From Enorma burkinafasonensis (GTDB lineage: Bacteria > Actinomycetota > Coriobacteriia > Coriobacteriales > Coriobacteriaceae): a stretch of DNA of 64,000 nt. Shown one piece after another: positions 61,450 through 64,000 of the stretch. Made by a program: the position numbers and the translations under genes. The notes beneath the pieces are model-generated. The model was given only the letters and a program-made list of their open reading frames with translations. It had not been told where the DNA came from and made no database searches. Numbering within the stretch: the first letter of the stretch is position 1; each line of letters starts with the position of its first letter. The DNA lies in NCBI RefSeq assembly GCF_902150035.1, contig NZ_LR597504.1:104655-168654 (forward strand), in the 5' to 3' direction.

Positions 61450-62859
61450 TTAGGCCTCCTCGCCCAGGAGCTTCGTCTTGATGTCGGCTGCAGCCTTCTT
61501 GCCGGCGCCCATGGCCAGGATGACCGTGGCGGCGCCGGTCACGATGTCGCCGCCGGCCCAGACCTTGGGGTTCGAGGTGCGGCCGTTCTCATCGGTCTCG
61601 ATGAGGCCCCAACGGTTGAGCTCGACGTCGGCGCAGAGCTTCGCGAAGGGGTTCGCGCGCGTGCCGATGGCCGTGACCGCGACGTCGCAGGGGATGGCGA
61701 ACTCGGAATCCTGGATGGGGATCGGACGACGGCGGCCGGAGGCGTCGGGCTCGCCGAGCTCCATGCGCTGGAGCTCGATCGTGGACACGAAGCCGTCCGG
61801 GCCGGGCAGGAAGCGCAGCGGGTTGCAGAGCTCGAGGATCTCGACGCCCTCCTCCTTGGCGTGATGGACCTCGGCCTTACGGGCGGGCATCTCGGCCTCG
61901 GTGCGGCGGTAGGCGAGCGTGACGTGCTCGGCGCCCAGGCGAAGCGCCGTGCGCGCGGCGTCCATGGCCACGTTGCCGCCGCCGAAGACGACGACGTTCT
62001 TGCCGTGGCGGATGGGCGTGTCGTACTCGGGGAACTCGTACGCCTTCATGAGGTTCGTACGGGTGAGGTACTCGTTCGCGCAGTACACGCCGGGCAGGTT
62101 CTCGCCGTCGACGTGCAGGAAGCGCGGCAGGCCGGCGCCGACGGCGAGGTAGAGCGCGTCGAAGCCGTCCTCGTTGAAGAGCTCCTCGGCGTCGAAGAGA
62201 CGGCCGGCCACCGAGTTGTACTCGAAGTGGACGCCCAGCTCCTCCAGGCCCTTGATCTCGCGCTTGACGATGGCCTTGGGCAGACGGAACTCGGGGATGC
62301 CGTAGGTGAGCACGCCGCCGCCGGTGAAGAACGCCTCGAAGACGGTGACCTCGAAGCCCTCGCGCGCGAGCTCGCCGGCGCAGGCGATGCCGGAGGGGCC
62401 GGAACCCACGATGGCGACCTTCTTGCCGTTGGACGGCTTGCACTCGGGCGCCTCGCCGACCTCGTCGGCCATGTCGCCGAGCATGCGCTCGAGCTGGCCG
62501 ATGGCGACGGGCTCGCCCTTCTTGCCGAGGATGCACTTGCCCTCGCACTGGTTCTCCTGCGGGCAGACGCGGCCGCAGACGGAGGGGAGCAGGTTGTCGC
62601 CCTTGATGGTCTTGAGGGCGCCGGCCCAGTCCTCCTCGCGGATCTTCTCGATGAACTGCGGGATGTGCACGCCGACCGGGCAGCCCTCCATGCAGAGCGG
62701 CTTCTTGCAGTCGAGGCAGCGGTTGGCCTCGGCGATGGCGTCGGCCTTGGTGTAGCCGGTGTCGACCGGGCGGAAATCGCGGGCGCGCTCAGCAGCGGGC
62801 TCCTCGTTCGCAGGGGTACGGGGCGCGCCGATGTTGGGGCGATACTTTACTTCTGGCAT
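61450..62859 (-). CDS. nfnB: NADPH-binding subunit of NfnAB-type ferredoxin:NADP oxidoreductase (GltD-like)
   Basis: Flavoprotein of the glutamate-synthase-small-subunit/GltD family, 469 residues. Two 4Fe-4S cysteine sets are in CLDCKKPLCMEGCPVG and CGRVCPQENQCEGKC. The FAD motif is VAIVGSGPSGIACAGELA and the NADPH motif is VVVFGGGNVAMDAARTALRLGA; GTRANPFAK and WAGGDIVTGAATVILAMGAGKKAA close the protein. It overlaps nfnA by 13 bases, and GGAGG precedes ATG 62859; the TTG at 62865 is rejected. The partner gene makes NfnAB (NADH-dependent reduced ferredoxin:NADP oxidoreductase, electron-bifurcating) the best call. A SudAB sulfide-dehydrogenase-like role is the alternative; glutamate synthase is unlikely without its large subunit. 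Confidence 0.85.
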   Translation of the reverse strand: MPEVKYRPNIGAPRTPANEEPAAERARDFRPVDTGYTKADAIAEANRCLDCKKPLCMEGCPVGVHIPQFIEKIREEDWAGALKTIKGDNLLPSVCGRVCPQENQCEGKCILGKKGEPVAIGQLERMLGDMADEVGEAPECKPSNGKKVAIVGSGPSGIACAGELAREGFEVTVFEAFFTGGGVLTYGIPEFRLPKAIVKREIKGLEELGVHFEYNSVAGRLFDAEELFNEDGFDALYLAVGAGLPRFLHVDGENLPGVYCANEYLTRTNLMKAYEFPEYDTPIRHGKNVVVFGGGNVAMDAARTALRLGAEHVTLAYRRTEAEMPARKAEVHHAKEEGVEILELCNPLRFLPGPDGFVSTIELQRMELGEPDASGRRRPIPIQDSEFAIPCDVAVTAIGTRANPFAKLCADVELNRWGLIETDENGRTSNPKVWAGGDIVTGAATVILAMGAGKKAAADIKTKLLGEEA

Positions 62860-63683
62860 GCGCAATCCTCCTCATGGCGCTTGATGGATTCGGCTTCCTC
62901 GGCCTTGTAGCTGGCCTGGCGATGCGCGAGGTCATCCCAGTCGACGAGGTTCGCATCGAAGTCGGGGCCGTCGACGCAGGCGAACTTGGTCTCGCCGCCC
63001 ACCTCGACGCGGCAGCAGCCGCACATGCCGGTGCCGTCGACCATGATGGGGTTCAGGCTCGCCACGATGGGGATCTTGAACTCGCGGCAGGTGAGGGTCG
63101 AGAACTTCATCATGGGCACGGGGCCGACGCAGAAGCAGGAGTCGATGGCGTCCGTTTCGCACAGGCGGCGCAGCGGCAGCGTCACGACGCCCTTCTCGCC
63201 CATGGAGCCGTCGTCCGTGGTGACGAAGAGGTTCTCGAGGGGCAGCGCGGCGAACTGCTCGAAGAGGATGAGCAGGTCCTTGGTGCGGGCGCCCATGATG
63301 ACGGAGACCTTCTTGCCCTGCTCGCAGAGGGTGCGGGCAACGGGGTAGGCGATGGCGAGGCCCACGCCGCCGCCGATGACGGCCACGCGGTCGCCCTCAA
63401 CCTCGGTGGGGCAGCCGAGCGGGCCGGTGATGTCGCGGATCTCGTCGCCCTCGTTGAGCTCGGAGAGGCACTGGGTGGTCTTGCCGACGACCATGAAGAT
63501 GAACTCGACCCAGCCCTCCTCCGGGTTCCAGTTGGCGAACGTGAACGGCACGCGCTCGCCCGTCTCGTCGATGCGCACCATGAGGAACTGGCCGGCATGC
63601 GCATGCTTGGCCATCCTGGGCGCGTGGACGCGGAACTCGAAGACCTTCTCCGAGAACTGCGTCTTCTTCAGGATCTTGAACAT
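62847..63683 (-). CDS. nfnA: FAD/NAD- and 2Fe-2S-binding subunit of NfnAB-type oxidoreductase
   Basis: Sulfide/dihydroorotate-dehydrogenase-like electron-transfer protein, 278 residues. The FAD-binding barrel (about 1-95) has GQFLMVRIDETGERVPFTFANW, and the NAD-binding part has VAVIGGGVGLAIAYPVARTL with FCVGPVPMMKF. The C-terminal 2Fe-2S cysteines are in GTGMCGCCRVEVGGETKFACVDG. It is the first gene of the minus-strand pair with nfnB. AGAGAGGGG precedes ATG 63683. Couples NADH, NADPH and ferredoxin pools in anaerobic metabolism. Confidence 0.87.
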   Translation of the reverse strand: MFKILKKTQFSEKVFEFRVHAPRMAKHAHAGQFLMVRIDETGERVPFTFANWNPEEGWVEFIFMVVGKTTQCLSELNEGDEIRDITGPLGCPTEVEGDRVAVIGGGVGLAIAYPVARTLCEQGKKVSVIMGARTKDLLILFEQFAALPLENLFVTTDDGSMGEKGVVTLPLRRLCETDAIDSCFCVGPVPMMKFSTLTCREFKIPIVASLNPIMVDGTGMCGCCRVEVGGETKFACVDGPDFDANLVDWDDLAHRQASYKAEEAESIKRHEEDCACQK

Positions 63684-63780
63684 AGAACCCCTCTCTTACC
63701 ACGGGGTGCGCGGCCGTGGGCTCGCCTCGCGGCGACGCGGCGCGCGGCGGCCGGCATCCCAAATTGCAACCGTGCTGCAG

Positions 63781-63814
63781 GTATACGCGAATGCGCATAC
63801 ACCAACCGATTATA
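63781..63814 (-). promoter_or_regulatory. Candidate nfnA promoter and downstream symmetric site
   Basis: On the minus strand a perfect TATAAT (63814 down to 63809) lies about 125 bases before the nfnA ATG, without a clear -35 box. The 20 bases at 63781-63800, downstream of it, are nearly symmetric (GTAT-CGC ... GCG-ATAC) and could be an operator. Confidence 0.45.
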
Positions 63815-63902
63815 CCGCTCAGAGGGGCATATCAGGCATCGTATCGGGGACGGTATTGGACGATTCGGCAAAGGCCTTGATTATCAACTTTATCCGAACA
63901 CC

Positions 63903-63940
63903 TCCCACATTCATCCGCACATGTGCGGATGAATGTGGGA
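63903..63940. repeat. Perfect 38-base palindrome
   Basis: Bases 63903-63921 (TCCCACATTCATCCGCACA) are followed without spacer by their exact reverse complement (63922-63940). All 19 pairs match. No T-run follows on the right-hand side. It lies about 50 bases before the gene starting at 63993. Confidence 0.9.
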
Positions 63941-63992
63941 ACCCGATACCCTGAGGGCCGGATCGGCCGGCCCCGGGAGATCGGAGGACGGC

Positions 63993-64000
63993 ATGTCCGG
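63993..64000 (+). CDS. Start of a gene cut by the window edge
   Basis: An ATG at 63993 is preceded by TCGGAGGA at 63981-63988, a good ribosome site at correct spacing. Only the first two codons (Met-Ser) and part of a third are in the window, so nothing can be said of the product. Confidence 0.5.

Larger units (their letters stand above)
63684..63992. other. Intergenic region with nfnA promoter signals and a long palindrome
   Basis: 309 bases between divergent genes. It holds the minus-strand -10 box, the imperfect symmetric site at 63781-63800 and the perfect palindrome at 63903-63940. I see no gene. Confidence 0.5.

Overview
The window is a stretch of a high-GC bacterial chromosome that looks like a gut actinobacterium of the class Coriobacteriia, most likely Collinsella. 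This is inferred from the GC-rich codon use, the strictly bacterial operons, the abundance of mannose-family PTS systems with GntR/UTRA regulators, large CnaB-type surface proteins, an NfnAB pair, and the gene style. No rRNA, tRNA, CRISPR array, prophage or intact insertion sequence was found.

Layout. 0-2 kb: the end of a mannose-family PTS operon (IIB partial, IIC, IID). 2-8 kb: phosphoglucomutase, then on the minus strand an RmlD-like reductase, deoC and a small membrane protein, then an Hsp20 gene with a symmetric operator. 7-17.5 kb: a metallo-hydrolase diverging from a tilS-hpt-ftsH-aminotransferase-PHP run that ends in a broken lipase-like gene, facing an rRNA m5U methyltransferase. 18-30 kb: one giant CnaB/SpaA surface protein cut by a single in-frame TAG. 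31-40 kb: a transposase-derived HTH protein, a MacB-like ABC protein, an EF-G-like GTPase, a VanZ/RDD membrane protein and purF. 40.4-46.8 kb: two overlapping GntR regulators, then a catabolic operon (FrlB-like SIS deglycase, PTS IIB-IIC-IID, amidohydrolase-like protein, YjbQ-like protein). 47-52.5 kb: purM-purN, an AbiEi-like protein behind a palindrome-rich leader, a PpiC foldase and a YqeY protein. 52.7-56.8 kb: a serine recombinase, a second sortase-type surface protein and a small winged-helix protein. 57-61.2 kb: a polar amino-acid ABC operon with a cytidylate-kinase-like fifth gene. 61.4-63.7 kb: nfnB and nfnA on the minus strand. A plus-strand gene starts at the right edge.

How parts work together. 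The PTS/SIS operon is best read as uptake with phosphorylation of an amino sugar or Amadori compound (fructoselysine-like), then deglycation, under GntR/UTRA control. purF, purM and purN serve purine synthesis, and hpt purine salvage. tilS, hpt and ftsH form the usual housekeeping cluster. The two surface proteins share an unusual LTxTGD sorting-like motif instead of LPxTG.

The most unusual signals are: in-frame TAG codons in two envelope genes without any frameshift; three consecutive inverted repeats built on CTAACGAC at 61.2-61.3 kb; a perfect 38-bp palindrome at 63.9 kb; paired quasi-palindromic sites between the serine recombinase and the surface gene; clustered GGATATGG motifs before the AbiEi-like gene; and the Amadori-type PTS operon that lacks a IIA gene.
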